A program made the translations under genes and the position numbers. Positions 47,410-60,300 of a DNA stretch of 64,000 nucleotides are shown here, piece by piece. The notes under the pieces are model-generated. The model had not been told where the DNA came from. It searched no databases and saw only the letters and a list, made by a program, of their open reading frames with translations. Every line of letters begins with the position of its first letter. Within the stretch, counting starts at the first letter, position 1. Source of the DNA: Gremmenia infestans (lineage: Eukaryota > Ascomycota > Leotiomycetes > Helotiales > Hamatocanthoscyphaceae); assembly GCA_032629725.1 (NCBI GenBank), contig JAFEVB010000001.1:1488001-1552000 (forward strand). The letters are read 5' to 3'.

Positions 47410-47987
47410 GACTGCGATGGCAATTGGGAAATAGAATGAGTGTGATAAAGACCAATGAAAGGTGTAAATTCAATAATCGCAAGACGTAGAGCCACTTGTA
47501 CTCTGTCTGAAAGTTCCCTGCTCCGTTATCGACCTCAAATATTGCGTGGGATCGAGGTTGAGTGGTGAGTGGGTCTAAATCACAGCGCGTTTTGGTTGCC
47601 ATCCTAGCAACGAAGCAATGTGGATTAAAGCACGTGATGAGTCAACCCCTGGCACTGAGGCTGGCAGTAAGGCCGTTCGTACCTGCCCAGGTATTCTCTG
47701 TCGATGGCTATGTAGTTCTTGGGTTGAGCCTTCCGAATGGCATTAAAGACCGAGGTTGGGCCCCAGTCTTCGTAACATTCTTAGGTTCTCTCAGTTCCTC
47801 ACTTGACTCGGGACATTGTGTTGATCCATATAGATTACTTCGCTAATAGTTGTGTACAAGAGAGGGGTATCTAAATTCATCTGCTATATAGTCTGGCGCA
47901 TCCATAATCCCTATGAATGTACATGCAGCGCTAAAATTCGGGCTATGCTTTTTCATCATTCCATGCATCATCAATCATACTACCATC
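47410..47987. other. Intergenic, kinesin promoter / transporter 3' end
   Basis: 578 nt between two minus-strand genes. No coding signal. Confidence 0.55.
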
Positions 47988-49563
47988 TTAAATGATTTTC
48001 AACTTGAAACCGCATTGCACCCATCGACTAGCCACGAACAAAATTGTTCCTGCAACCATTGTTACACCACAGAAGATCTGCAGATAACGGAATTCCCCGT
48101 TGTCTTGGCTGAGCAGAGCGCCGCCGATGGGGCTGCCGGTCAAGCCTGCGAAAGCGACGCAGAGGAAGAACGTCCCGGTACGAACGCCTATCTCTCGAAT
48201 CGGTGAGATCTGCGCGATGAGCGAGGGAGACAGAGAGACGAATGCCCCGGACGAGAATCCGTAAAGTGCGGAGAACACAAGGATAGGTGCATTGCTTGAC
48301 GACGGAAGCCAGAGACCCAGCACGATGATGGCAGAGAATGCCGAAGTGATAATCATGACGTTGAAGCGGCCGACACGATCTGCAATGATTCCTGGAAGGA
48401 TTCGTCCAAAGATACTGGCACCGTTCAAAACCGCCAGTAAGTAGTTGGAAAGGTTTATTGACATTCCATTCTTTTGAGCTCTGACGGATGGGATTAACAT
48501 AGCGTCATCTGGATTTGATGGAGGACTTACTGAAGAATGACGAAATTAAAAGGCAAGAAGGTGCCGAAGAAGAACATGAACGCCGCCACGCAAATTAGAG
48601 CGAAAGCGGGTTCTCTCAAGGGGCGAACAAACTCCAGCAGGACGAGGGGCTTTGGTTTTGGGGTCAAGCGAGCTTTCACAGTGAGGTTGGCTATAATCAA
48701 CATGCCCATGATCATAAAAGCGGCTGCTCTCATTGTCCACGGGAAACCAATTCGTGGGATAAGTTTTGTGACCATTATGGGAAATATCACTCCACCAAGA
48801 GAAGAGCCGGATGCCATGATTCCAAAGGCTGCTGCGCGATTCTTAAAGAACCACTGACCAACACAAGTCATTGCTGGATAGAAGACGGCGCTGGCACCTA
48901 GAGCGCTAACGACACCCTGTGCCAGAAAAAATTGATAGTACTGGGTTGAAAGTGAAGCCATCATTAGACCAAAGACGTGGAAAAAGGAGCCAATGAGGAG
49001 CAGATAGCGAGGGCCATAGTTGTCGAATACCTTGCCGAATACTGGACCACCAAGAAACATCATAAAGACTTCCATAGAAGGAATCCAAGAAACGGTACTG
49101 GACGAGTACTGGCTGAGCGGATGTGCTTGATAGTATTCCTGGAAAACGCCTATACAGTTTATCCATCCTGTGACAAGTTAGCACTGACTTTCAAGAAACT
49201 TTCTAACAATACGAAGGAGCAGGCGAAATAAAAGGCAGGATTTGACGGACCAAAGGAGCAGAATAAGCAGAACCATCCACCTAGAACCACCAGCCATGCT
49301 TCAAAGCCTCCATCTGGAAAATCGGCTGGGTTGACACCACCTGGAGCTGGCGTTGATTTGGGTGCTACGCCGTTCTTCTCAAGATCGGCCTCTGCCTCTG
49401 CCTCTCCTTCAGGGAATATATTTGCTTCAGTCTCCTTATTTTGGCTTCCTGGTTCAAGATAAGGTGTTTGCTGTGTTCCATTTGGAGCAGATTTGTAATC
49501 GCCCTCTCCCAAGCTTTGCTCGTCCCCGGTGGAAGCGCTCCAATTTTCGCGTTCGGGAGACAT
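47988..49563 (-). CDS. MFS transporter, monocarboxylate permease-like
   Basis: Exons 49563-49251, 49167-48531 and 48480-47988 give 480 residues. About 80 hydrophilic residues rich in Glu, Ser and Pro precede the first membrane segment ([19 protein letters not shown]). The next exon starts [20 protein letters not shown], the hallmark of fungal monocarboxylate/riboflavin-type permeases (Mch family), and continues [20 protein letters not shown]. Eleven to twelve hydrophobic segments are visible, with [20 protein letters not shown] and [20 protein letters not shown] as MCT motifs. The first intron has the weak donor gtccgt, but the join is fixed by phase and family sequence. The substrate cannot be told. 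Plasma or intracellular membrane is likely. Confidence 0.88.
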
Positions 49564-51250
49564 TGAATTGTTGTTAGATATCGAAAAAGGCGGAGTAATT
49601 TATAAGTATTATATTCAAGAGTATGCAACGTGCCGTGATCGACAAGAAGTAGTAAGTGAAATAATGCTAACAAGACTAGCTCCGTTTGATCTCACAGAAA
49701 GTAGCTGAAGACGTAAGGGCAACCTTTGAACTTTAAAGAAAATGCAAATGCGGCTTGCTCTTTATATATGCATACAGTACCGCAATAAAGCGAATTTACT
49801 TCAAAGTAAGTACTATACCGCTTCGTGAGTCAACGTGCAAAATCATTGATCCACCAAATCCCCCATATCACCCCTTTCTCCATCATTTGGCGTCGGGTTC
49901 GCGCTTCGCTTCGCTGTTTGATCTCGGGGATAATTAAGGCCGAGGACCACCAGGACTAGGTAATGACGCTGTGACGTGTAGACCAAGCAGAGACGACAAC
50001 AGCTCTTTAGGCTACCCGCTAGCACTAGCTAAAAGGCTTGATTCACTCTAGCGGCGGAAACTAACACTGAAGGAGGATTTTCGCAGATCTACCCACGGAG
50101 GTAAGTAAGGGTCGAGCGGATATGCGAATTCAAGTCGGTTTTTGTTTCACTGGTCAATTACCCTCTAAAAAGCCGTTACTTTTACAAATCTATCCACAGT
50201 AATAACGCGAACTGTGTACTTGCTAGGTAGGTATAAGAAGGGCGACTAGGACTGCAAAGAACTTCCACCATTCTATGCATGTAAGCTTACCTACTCGTAG
50301 TAGTGTGCAGTAGACGTGGATAAGCCGTAATACACCGTAGGAATTAAGAGCACGCACTAATAATTACCCGTATATCAATATGGACTTTTTCTTGTCGCAA
50401 ATATACATAGCTTTATTTCAAACGGGCATTATTACACGAGCAATCCACGAGCATAAGCGTAAAAAGTGCAATGCAACATCCCTCTCTAAAGCTTACAAAC
50501 CCACAAATTAGAAACTGGAGGCTTTACAAATCTAGCCTTGAGATCAATGTGTACCATTCAATTGGAGATCAGATACGAATCCGTGTCCGAATTCCGTGTC
50601 CGAATTCCGTGTCCGAATTCCGCCTTGCGAAGGGGCTTTCATCAAGAAGAGGCGTCAGCAATCTTTTTTGCTGGTCATCTTCTAAACCATGGTTATCGGT
50701 CTATTCAGTGACTCAAGTCAAGACTGTACAGTAAGATAATATATGGCTCGGTCTTCGGTCCATGGTGGTGGGAGCGTCAGCCGAGAGGGCGGCCGAGAGA
50801 AGCTGGATTTTAAACTCACGTTGCATAGCTGAGCCTCAACTTTGTGTCCAGGGTCTTCAAGTTTCACAATGCTTGACTGTGTTGGTACTTTGTCTTAACT
50901 GGACATTTTTGAGTATCCTTGAACTAAGTGGATAGATCTTGAATATTGCCTGTACTCTTGTTTTTGCTTACAGGGGTAATGTGTTGTGACTTCAAACATT
51001 CTTAGATGAAGTAAAGTCGAACAGATACTTCTGCTTCGATTAGCTGCTAATCGCCCACTTCTTCTCTTGTATACGTTCATATGAAACTATGTATAAAAAG
51101 ACAATTCATTTCGTTTGAGGAATTGCAAAGTCAGCCATCTGAAAGCATACTCAAGCGGCTCTACAATAGGTATCATGCGAAAATAGAGGCATGGTATCAT
51201 ACTGTACATATCTACAAGTCTATCTCGAAGACTCATAGTACAAGCTTCTC
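49564..51250. other. 1.7-kb intergenic, transporter promoter / aim24 3' end
   Basis: AT-rich, with no credible ORF. It contains the 13-bp tandem repeat at 50581-50622. Confidence 0.55.
50581..50622. repeat. 13-bp tandem repeat, three copies
   Basis: The unit ccgtgtccgaatt occurs three times without change, plus three further bases. Each junction carries gaattc. Confidence 0.95.
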
Positions 51251-52499
51251 CTACCGTACAAACGGCTTTACATCCTGCACGTCCTCAAATTTTACTTTAC
51301 CATCTCTGGAAACCTCTACCGAATGAAATCCAGTTGGAACATCAGCCTGTTTCTTCGAGCTCACTTCTTCATTCGGCTTATTCGCCAACGTTACCGTAGA
51401 CTGTACTGCCCCAGCTGGAGAGTCCGCAATTTCATTCACATCCCTCGCTGTCAACACATCACTCATCCGTGACGCCCTCGAAGACATTAAAATGGTGATG
51501 GGACCATGAAACTGTAAGAACAGCCTGTCGCCCCATATTGTCCTTCTTGCCGCAGTCCTAAAATTGAACAGCAAATTCGTCACTGCCCTCCATGTATCCG
51601 TTTCCCTCATGACCCTGAAAAACTTGATACCCTGCAGGAACCTGTTGAAACCAAGGTCTGGTACTTGGAACCTCAGATTCGAAGACTTAAATCTGTAAGG
51701 CAGAGGGGGATTTTGCGTGACCGTATAAGCCACAACATTTCCAGGATGCGCAACATATTGCTCTCCAGCCTTCAACGTGACTTGATATATTTGTCCCGGA
51801 CCAGCTAAAGCCACCAGCCCTCTCCCAGTAAGAAACGTGTTCCCCCAATGAGCTAGACTCATGCTTCTATTCGCAGTGGGAGAGACGGAAAGAGTGTGTC
51901 CAGTCCAAGCTAGCAGTGCTTTTCGCTGCGCTATCATCCAATCCACAGTGCCATTAAGATGTAATACAGTGAAAGAAGTGAGGGGTGATTTTGTTGATAT
52001 TAACGCTGTCAGTGGACTTGTAGAGGAGATTCGTTGGTATAGGAAAGGGATGCCGAGAGCGGCTCGTCGAAAGGGTTTCAGTATAGAGAGGGTAGATTGT
52101 GCCTTGAAAACAGTAAGCAAGAGATCTTCTTTGGAATTAAGCATACTGACATTCTCTGCTCTCCCACTAACTCCAACCAATGTGCCTCTTCTTGTATATA
52201 GCTGTTGTGATGCGGATAATGAAACAGATAAAAGAGAATATGGCGCGCCTAGAACCTCGAATCTGGCATCTGTACAATTTTAATCAGTAGATTTCCTCAA
52301 AGCTCTAAAATATATATAGCCTACCTGCCGGATCTGTAAAGGCATCAATTGAGTTGCTGAGAACATCGCCGCTGTGTATGGGGGATTCTGTCGTCGGCGT
52401 TGCGCTGATTTGGATAGCTCGACGTCCAACAGCGCAACAAGGACGCTGAAATTGTCGAGCGCCTCGAGCAACACTCCTCAGCGGCAATTGACTGCGCAT
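51251..52499 (-). CDS. aim24: Mitochondrial protein Aim24
   Basis: Aim24 is an inner-membrane mitochondrial protein that supports MICOS and respiratory complex integrity. Exons 52499-52325 and 52269-51251 give 397 residues across a 55-nt intron. The presequence [20 protein letters not shown] is basic with no acids. The core has [51 protein letters not shown] and [15 protein letters not shown], the beta-rich Aim24/DUF124 fold. The C-terminus contains [12 protein letters not shown] and VKFEDV. Length and order fit fungal Aim24. It is divergent from atm1 across 419 nt, and both products are mitochondrial. Confidence 0.93.
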
Positions 52500-52918
52500 T
52501 GCTGTTTGGTGGGCTGAAGAACACGAGGTGGTGGAGGGAGGATCTCGGTCTTACAATAAAAAGCAGACTACCTCCGTATGCGTGAGAAATGCCGGACTCG
52601 CAAGTTTCGCGAATATCTGCAAGCTTATTACGCCATTATTGGCGAAACTATTTATATACCTAAAACCTCAACTAAATCGCAGCATCCTTTTCTTTGATTG
52701 TCCGCTCCTGTATTGCTATTGAGATTTCTCCATCTTTGCAAGTTTTAACCATCTCCAGGAAGGTATATTGATCTTAATTCGGAACCTTGCCTTGCCTTGC
52801 CCCCACGATCCGCAGAAGCTCTTGGAGCTACCCCTCCAAGCTGTGCTGGGCACGAAAACGATGCGGGGAGCATAGTCCACGTCTCTGAGGCGATTATATA
52901 TATACGGCAAGGGCGACG
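52500..52918. promoter_or_regulatory. Divergent promoter region, aim24 / atm1
   Basis: The 419-nt spacer between two start codons of mitochondrial protein genes must carry both promoters. No particular site assigned. Confidence 0.6.
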
Positions 52919-55117
52919 ATGATTCTTCGGGGTATGGCAAGAGGTTCTTGCTTCAGTGCAAGAGCCTCGCTCCGACCGCAGCCATGGAGCGCATCCCGAG
53001 TTCGTTTCCGCGCTTTCACAAATACAAGCACGCTCTACAAAGATGATGCCAAACGAACTACTATTCAGAGCCAGGCTCTTAGACAGCCAAGGGCTGCAGA
53101 CGATATACCGGGTACGAAACCAGAAACTGCTCGCAAGCCTGGGCCAGCTTCTCCGACCGATACCCGGAAAGACCCATTGGCTTTGGCGGACAAGACAAAC
53201 CAAGAGCAGCGCAAGGCCGACTGGGCTATTATGAAGGAGATGGCACAATATCTATGGCCCAAGGACAGCCTGGGAACAAGATTCAGAGTTGGACTTGCTG
53301 TGGCCCTGTTACTTGGTGCTAAAATACTGAATGTGCAGGTGCCATTCTACTTCAAGAATATTGTGGATTCTATGAATATCGACTTCGTAGCCGTGGGGGG
53401 CACTGCTACTACAGTCGCTGGCTCAATGATCTTGGCATATGGTCTCACCAGAATTGGGGCTACGCTCTTTCAGGAAGCTAGGAATGCTGTCTTTGCAAGT
53501 GTTGCTCAGAAGGCTATTCGACGTGTGGCTTGCAACGTCTTTGATCACTTGTTGCGGCTGGATTTGAATTTTCACCTCACCAAACAAACGGGTGGCTTGA
53601 CGAGAGCCATTGATCGAGGAACCAAGGGCATCAGCTTCCTCCTCACATCTATGGTTTTCCACGTTCTACCTACGGCGCTAGAGATCACCATGGTCTGTGG
53701 AATCCTAACCTACCAATACGGTGCCAAGTTCGCGGCAATCACTAGTTTGACAATGGTTGCATACACAGCTTTCACAATATGGACAACAGCTTGGAGAACA
53801 AAGTTTCGGAGACAAGCCAACGCGGCAGACAACAAGGGGTCAACTGTTGCAGTTGACTCATTGATCAATTACGAAGCCGTCAAGTATTTCAACAATGAAA
53901 AGTACGAAGTTGGCAGATACGATCAAGCACTGAAAGCATATGAGAAATCCTCCATCAAGGTCGCTACTTCATTAGCTTTTCTGAACACGGGACAGAACTT
54001 GATATTTTCAAGTGCCCTGACAGCCATGATGTACCTTGCTGCAGATGGTGTAGCTACTGGAACTTTGACTGTTGGTGATTTAGTCATGGTCAACCAGCTC
54101 GTTTTCCAGCTCTCCCTCCCTCTCAACTTTCTGGGGTCCGTATATCGCGAACTGCGACAGTCTCTCCTTGATATGGAGACCCTCTTCAGTCTTCAAAAGG
54201 TCAATGTAGCTATCAAGGAGGTTCCTAATGCCAAACCACTACAACTTACAAAGGGTGGCGAGATCAAATTCGAGAATGTAACCTTTGGATACCACGCGGA
54301 TCGTCCAATCCTGAAGAACCTCAGTCTTACTATTCCTGCTGGCAAGAAGATCGCGGTTGTGGGACCTAGCGGATGTGGCAAGTCGACCATCCTGCGCCTC
54401 CTTTTCCGCTTCTACGATGTGCAGGAAGGTCGAATTCTCATTGATGACCAGGATATACGAGAAGTGAGCTTAGAGTCCTTGAGAAAGGCTATTGGTGTGG
54501 TTCCTCAGGATACTCCTCTGTTCAACGACACAATTGAGCACAACATCCGTTACGGTGACATGAACGCACCACCGGAGAAGGTCCTCGCAGCAGCACAAAG
54601 GGCTAAGATCCATGACATTGTGTCCGCGTTCCCAGGAGGTTACAAGACCATGGTTGGAGAACGAGGTATGATGATTTCAGGTGGAGAGAAACAGCGGCTG
54701 GCCGTCTCGAGACTGATCTTGAAGGATCCTCCACTGCTATTTTTCGATGAGGCCACGTCTGCATTGGATACACATACTGAGCAAGCTCTCATGGCAAACA
54801 TCAACAGCATCCTTAAAGAGAAGGCGAGGACTAGTGTATTTGTTGCACACCGATTGCGAACAATCTACGATAGCGACAAGATCATCGTACTAAAGGAGGG
54901 CCATGTTGCACAGAGTGGTACCCATCGGGAATTAATAGACACTGGCGGGGTATACTCCGAGCTTTGGAGTGGTACGTCAGACGTTTTCGTGTTTCCATTA
55001 CTCGCTAACAATCTTGCAGCACAAGAAACATTATTCGATGAGGAGGGGCAGGAGCGTGAAGTTAACATTGAAGACGCTGATGTAGTCGAGGAGAGGCAAG
55101 ATCGACCGACAATTTGA
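52919..55117 (+). CDS. atm1: Mitochondrial ABC transporter Atm1
   Basis: Atm1 exports a glutathione-linked sulfur species from the matrix for cytosolic and nuclear Fe-S protein assembly. Exons 52919-54971 and 55020-55117 give 716 residues. The basic N-terminus ([20 protein letters not shown]) is a mitochondrial presequence. The transmembrane region spans about 120-400, with [18 protein letters not shown], a motif strongly typical of Atm1/ABCB7. The nucleotide-binding domain has GPSGCGKST (Walker A, 482-490), a Q-loop in [26 protein letters not shown] (signature) and [13 protein letters not shown] (Walker B). The 48-nt intron (54972-55019) is a multiple of three without a stop. Splicing joins ELWS to AQETLFDEE. 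Two Met precede the presequence, and the first was taken. Confidence 0.96.
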   Translation: MILRGMARGSCFSARASLRPQPWSASRVRFRAFTNTSTLYKDDAKRTTIQSQALRQPRAADDIPGTKPETARKPGPASPTDTRKDPLALADKTNQEQRKADWAIMKEMAQYLWPKDSLGTRFRVGLAVALLLGAKILNVQVPFYFKNIVDSMNIDFVAVGGTATTVAGSMILAYGLTRIGATLFQEARNAVFASVAQKAIRRVACNVFDHLLRLDLNFHLTKQTGGLTRAIDRGTKGISFLLTSMVFHVLPTALEITMVCGILTYQYGAKFAAITSLTMVAYTAFTIWTTAWRTKFRRQANAADNKGSTVAVDSLINYEAVKYFNNEKYEVGRYDQALKAYEKSSIKVATSLAFLNTGQNLIFSSALTAMMYLAADGVATGTLTVGDLVMVNQLVFQLSLPLNFLGSVYRELRQSLLDMETLFSLQKVNVAIKEVPNAKPLQLTKGGEIKFENVTFGYHADRPILKNLSLTIPAGKKIAVVGPSGCGKSTILRLLFRFYDVQEGRILIDDQDIREVSLESLRKAIGVVPQDTPLFNDTIEHNIRYGDMNAPPEKVLAAAQRAKIHDIVSAFPGGYKTMVGERGMMISGGEKQRLAVSRLILKDPPLLFFDEATSALDTHTEQALMANINSILKEKARTSVFVAHRLRTIYDSDKIIVLKEGHVAQSGTHRELIDTGGVYSELWSGTSDVFVFPLLANNLAAQETLFDEEGQEREVNIEDADVVEERQDRPTI
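54972..55019 (+). other. 3n stopless intron near the atm1 3' end
   Basis: 48 nt, donor gtacgt, acceptor gcag. Retention would add 16 mostly hydrophobic residues in the C-terminal helix. Family comparison from memory favours splicing. Confidence 0.75.
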
Positions 55118-56200
55118 TACCATATTCTAGTAACAATGCAGCTCCCTCATTAACGATGTACGGAGTGCAGTCGGCTCGGCTTCCTTTCTATTTGGGTGGG
55201 TGGCTGAAACCCGGAACATGTACGACTTACCTGCATTACATTCTGCTTGATCATGCATCCAAGCAAAGAAGTGAAAATCTTACACATCTAGCAGTGGAGC
55301 ACTCGGAGACTTATGCACTCCAAGCAGTGTGAGTATGATTACGAGTACCCATCGTGAACTTCTCGGTTTTATCACCGTTTGCTGGAATCCTGGGGCACCA
55401 AATTGGAGTCGAAATCAGCGTGCCTCGGTTGGTTCCGAAATGTGTTCACGTCTAGTTTCTTTTGACCCGGCCGGGGAGTCGGAAGCTCATGCCTTTGTGG
55501 AAGTCATGGAATAATATTCGGGAGTAGAGACCTCTTATCCCATCTCACCTTGCCTAATATAGAAGGAATTACCAATAGTGTTTCCCCACCTATGCATGAT
55601 GGTGCGGTTTAAACCTTGGATTCAGGGGCACTTATGTCTAGCGTGGTGGTCTTGTCTCGGCCGTTACCCGTTTGGGCGCAAAATTAAATGGGATGATAGG
55701 GGCAACACGTTTCTCTCACGGATTTAACCCTGCTAGAGGCATTAGCCTCGACACTTTGACATCTCTTGGCACCTTGAAAGCAATGATTATTCGTTCGCTA
55801 ACACGAGGTAGAGAGGGATGTATCTGCGGCTTGGCTCTGGTCTGGCCATCTGATATTTCATCCCCTCCCGACCTTATCGTGTCTTCTTATTTTTCATTTC
55901 TACACTGCAGACTTCAGGATTTCTTTGAAGAAGTATCAAAATTTAGCACGCCTGTAAAGACAGAATTCATTTCAATCCGTACACTGGACAATATTACTAC
56001 ACATTCTTTTGGATTTTAGCAACTACGGGCAACTTGAATACGAGCGCCAGTTCTTCCAATCCGAGAAAAGAGTTCCAGAAGGGCTTCCACGAGCATTAGA
56101 CACTTTCGAACTCTACTGAAAAGCCATACGCTGAGGATTATTATACTGCGAATTCCTATACGTCGGATCCATCCCCATACCTCAATACCACCTCGCAATC
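55118..56200. other. Intergenic, atm1 3' end to small-protein gene
   Basis: 1083 nt. Short open stretches exist (for example 55672-56019) but have no codon or motif support. Confidence 0.55.
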
Positions 56201-56557
56201 ATGAATCTTATCGACCTCATATACCAAAGATTCGAAATTATACGTCTGGAGAACAGATACACACGCAGACGCAATCAACGCTCCACATTCGTATCAGAGG
56301 CACAATACGTCGACGGCGAGTACGTCTACTCACCCACCTCGGCCTACTCGGTCAAGTGCAGCGCCGGAAACAGCGACAACGACGAGGACAGCGGGAGCAA
56401 AGACAGCAGCAGCAAGGGCAGCAGTCAACGCAAAGCGAGCCGGCGGATGAGCAAGATGGGGCTGGAGAAGATGGATTGGCGGAAAGGACGGGAGGGGCGA
56501 GATAAGAGCACGGTATCGGTGCGGGAGGTAAAGTGGGATGATAGTGTAAGAAGCTAG
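56201..56557 (+). CDS. Small conserved-looking fungal protein, unknown function
   Basis: Single exon, 118 residues. The N-terminal part MNLIDLIYQRFEIIRLENRY then TRRRNQRSTFVSEAQYVDGE is basic, helix-prone and resembles from memory a short conserved ascomycete protein family with the motif ENRYTRRRN...AQYVDGEY. The middle is acidic and Ser/Asp/Gly-rich (SGSKDSSSKGSS), and the end is basic and charged. There is no signal peptide or membrane segment. The start codon follows a CAATC leader and is the only candidate. Function unknown. Confidence 0.65.
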   Translation: MNLIDLIYQRFEIIRLENRYTRRRNQRSTFVSEAQYVDGEYVYSPTSAYSVKCSAGNSDNDEDSGSKDSSSKGSSQRKASRRMSKMGLEKMDWRKGREGRDKSTVSVREVKWDDSVRS

Positions 56558-57336
56558 AAAAGTGGGATGGTTGGTGGTATTCTTTGGCATATTGTTTCAA
56601 TATTCCGAAGCAATTCATTCATGTATTATGACATTTGGGTTGGGTGGGATTTTGTCGCTGCATTTTGTATCCCTCTCGGACGAGGCGTTCCTTTTATTAC
56701 ATGGAGCATTTGCTCCTAACGGTATCCGGGTATGGGGAAATAACTTTAAATTATATGTTTCACGGCCAAATTCATGCCTACTACTCTCAAGGTAGATTAC
56801 CGGAATACTATCACTTATGATTGAAGAAAGATACAAATATCATTAGCAAAGCAGCACGCTTTAAAATAGCGACGGAGCTCTATCAATCACTCTGGGACTA
56901 TAGATAAACTATTCAAGCTCTTGTTAAGCACCACTTAAGGCTTAGCAATCAAGACATCTATATCGTTACCACAAAGGATAAGTAAATTCGTGGCAGGATA
57001 CCATAGAGTTATGATCAACCCGCTTTGATAAGAAGCTCATCTTTCATTATTCTATGCCACACAAGCTTGCTGAAGCCAAGTACCTTAGCACAGTGGACGA
57101 AAAATGGAGAGTACTTCGCTGCAGAACTTTGGTCCACCGTGAGCGTGGAATAAGGTAGTTCAGTGAGAAGTCCTTCGGCCCCAGTTGAAAGCCCGTAGAT
57201 TAGGGTTCTCAGCTACAGGCTGAGGAGCGAAGTTATATCATTGTCGATAGATGATCACCTGAGGCTGACATAGGCATGCGTTGGCTAACAACACCTTGGT
57301 GCTATTATTTCTGCTTCTAGTATTCATGCAGCTACA
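56558..57336. other. Intergenic, convergent 3' ends (small protein / M4 fusion)
   Basis: 779 nt, AT-rich. No coding or RNA signal recognised. Confidence 0.55.
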
Positions 57337-60300
57337 TCATAGCATAGCCTTTCCATCAATCTTGCCTGCCACCTTCGCATTAACCATCTCAGAAACAGGG
57401 GCCTGGCTCGCAAAGGCTGGAACAGCAACATGAGCATTTGGCCTTGCCCCATTGAGTGTAATACTGGATGACTCGTTCTTAGCGACTTCTGGAAGATCCT
57501 GAATGCCATTATACTTGAGCTCTACCAACAAGTCTCCCTTCGTTGTGAAGATAGGATTGTGCATAGTGAAATATCCCGTCCCAGAGAGGATAAGGTGCGC
57601 GTTCTCGGGAGTGTTATTTTTCAGCCATTTTTCGATGTACGACTTCAAAGAGTTCAAGTTAGTGTTCAGAACTGTTGTCAGCTTCTCCCGAGCCTCCGCA
57701 CTGCCGAATTCTGAAATGTTATCTGCCTCGCACCACCAATCGCCAAATTTTGCAAAAGGTCCTTCGTCATACTCGACTTCGATTTCGAGATTACGGCCTG
57801 TCATCGCTCCACTTTTATCTTTTTTTATCACAAAGTTGAGTCCCCAGTCTCCAACTATGATGAGACTATGAGATATAAGCAATTATTCTGTAGTTGGTGA
57901 ATGAGACATACCCCTTCGCCTTTTTACTACCGAAGTGACCATGCTTTTCCAAGTAAATTACGACTTTGATCCTTCCACAAAGCCGCACTTTATTAGTCCC
58001 AGCTAGAGGAATGAGATGAGTTTCAGATATTGCTGGATTGATGTCAGAATATGAATACATGGGGAAATTGCTCAGTCACTTACTGCTCATCACCAACTTT
58101 GAATCCTTGAAAAACAAAGATGAGGCGTTGTGCTCTTTTTCAAGGACTTCCTTTTCCCAGTAATAGCCCCATTTATTCTCGATAGGCTTACTGACGGCTT
58201 CGGTCTTGTTAAACCCTTTATACCACTCCTTCTCTGTTGGCTGCTGTCCTTGTAGACGTTTCAACGAATAGAAGTCGTCGTGAGGGTCAGGGTGAGCTGG
58301 ATCACCGCTAAAGTTAAATGACCAACTAAATTGGGCATTCCAGCCGGCTACAGTGTTCACCTTGTCGAGGAAAATGGCTGTCTGCTTGACCAGTGGTTTC
58401 AGGAAAGGCACCAGATGCTCCTCGAAGAGAATCTTTGACGAAATACACAATGAGCCTCCGACATTGGTGTCCGCAATGGACAGGTCCGGTCCCATTTGCC
58501 ATGGAAGGTCATCTGTGACGAAATTCCCATTCGCTGAGTCAAACAACGAATTATCTGGTATCGGGATTTTCATGCACATTTCCGTATATGCTATGGAGTT
58601 GCGGTTGGTGGTTGGCAGAAAGGTTCGACCGGGCCGCTCAAATCGGTAGGTTTGCATCATGACAGATGTGGGAGGAAACGTTGGAGTTGCAGACACTGAC
58701 AATGAATTAGCTTATTATTGAGATAGATGATTCTCGTAACCAACCTTTTTTGGGATCTGTGGCTAAAGCGTGGTATAAAATGGGGCTGAATGAGGCTCGC
58801 TCTTGATCAGCCGTCCCAGATCTCTTTACTATTGTTTTACCTCTCAGTCGAGCCTCGATCTGATCATAAGTCACCACCCATGTCCTCAGCCACATTTCGA
58901 ATTGAGTGACCAACGATTCAGGGGGATCGCTTCCATCTGGCATCTGGAAGTTTGATCGTGCAGGGTCATATTTTGCAGCTGGAAGTTCATGTTAGAAAAA
59001 GACTCGAAGCTTTCTGATGGTTGAATAAGCATACTTCCGAAATATAACATTAGCTGTTGGATAGAATACTCGCGCGGTATACCCATCAGGGCTTTTGTCG
59101 TATCGTCACCTCTGACAAGTCCTGTCAAGTAATTAGCGATGTAGCGTCTTTGTATAGTTCACTCTTTACTTACGCAAGCTTACTTCGAAGGCGATGTCCC
59201 ATCCCTGAATGTCCAGTTCTACAAGTTTGTCAAGTTTTTTATCAAACACCTCGAAAGGAACGTCAGGATAGCCGACTTTGCCTTTTTTTATCCTCAAATG
59301 GTACACCACTGTACTCCGATCTAGGGTATCACTGGTGACGTTGATTTCGACTCGGGGTGGCAGCAAGTCAGCATGGATGCTACTAAAAATGTTCGGGTGC
59401 TCTCCATCAATGCGCTGCATTGCAGACACCTTCTTGTAGTATTCCTCAAGTTGATTGTTGATCATGTCCTCCGATATCACTACAACGGAGTGGTATTGTG
59501 ATGTAGAACAATCGATCCGAGTCTTTTGATCGGCGGTTAGCTGATTCAGCTTCAAGTCTGACGCAAATTCGGATGAATTGTAGACACCAACTTTGGTCCA
59601 GGCTTGCTTGACAATGGCTTTTCCTTTAGAACCCAGAATCTTCTCGGCATGAAGCGTGGTAAGATCTGCCCAACCTCGAAATGTCTGATTCGAAGCCTTC
59701 TTGAAATCGCCATCAACCAATGCCGCGTACCAAACTTTGCCGATGGTCTCCCAAGAATAACCGCCTAGTTCCAGAGCTGCGAGGTAAAAGGCATGGTTAG
59801 TGATGCCACAGTTGTCGTGGGGATCATTAGTCTTGTAGTCGAAATCCTTCATGGTCTTGGGTTCGGATAGTCCAGGCTTCTCGCTACCACCAGCCTGGCG
59901 GAAAGTTCGCAGGTATCGCTTCTCCCACCCAGCATAGTCTCCATAAGCCTTTGTATAACCGTCTGGACAGATATCCCAATCGCTTTGATAGACATTCATG
60001 TGGTTGACCTTGTGCTTAAGCATTATACCAAAGCAGTCAGCAATTGATTCGTTCAATGTACCACTGATCAGCTGGTATTGCTTGTAGTTTGGATCTTTGC
60101 TGTCCAAAGCATTACCAAGCTCTGCCGTGTACCGAACCAAACCATGTGTCAATTCATGACAAACGACTTCAACCTCGTAAAAGCAATTTCTGTTGAACAC
60201 ATCCTCGCTCTTTCCTAACAGCACTTCTAGAGCTTTCCTGTCCGACTCCAGTTCCGACGACTCGAGCATTTTGATACCCCTACCAGCTCCGCCATCACCA

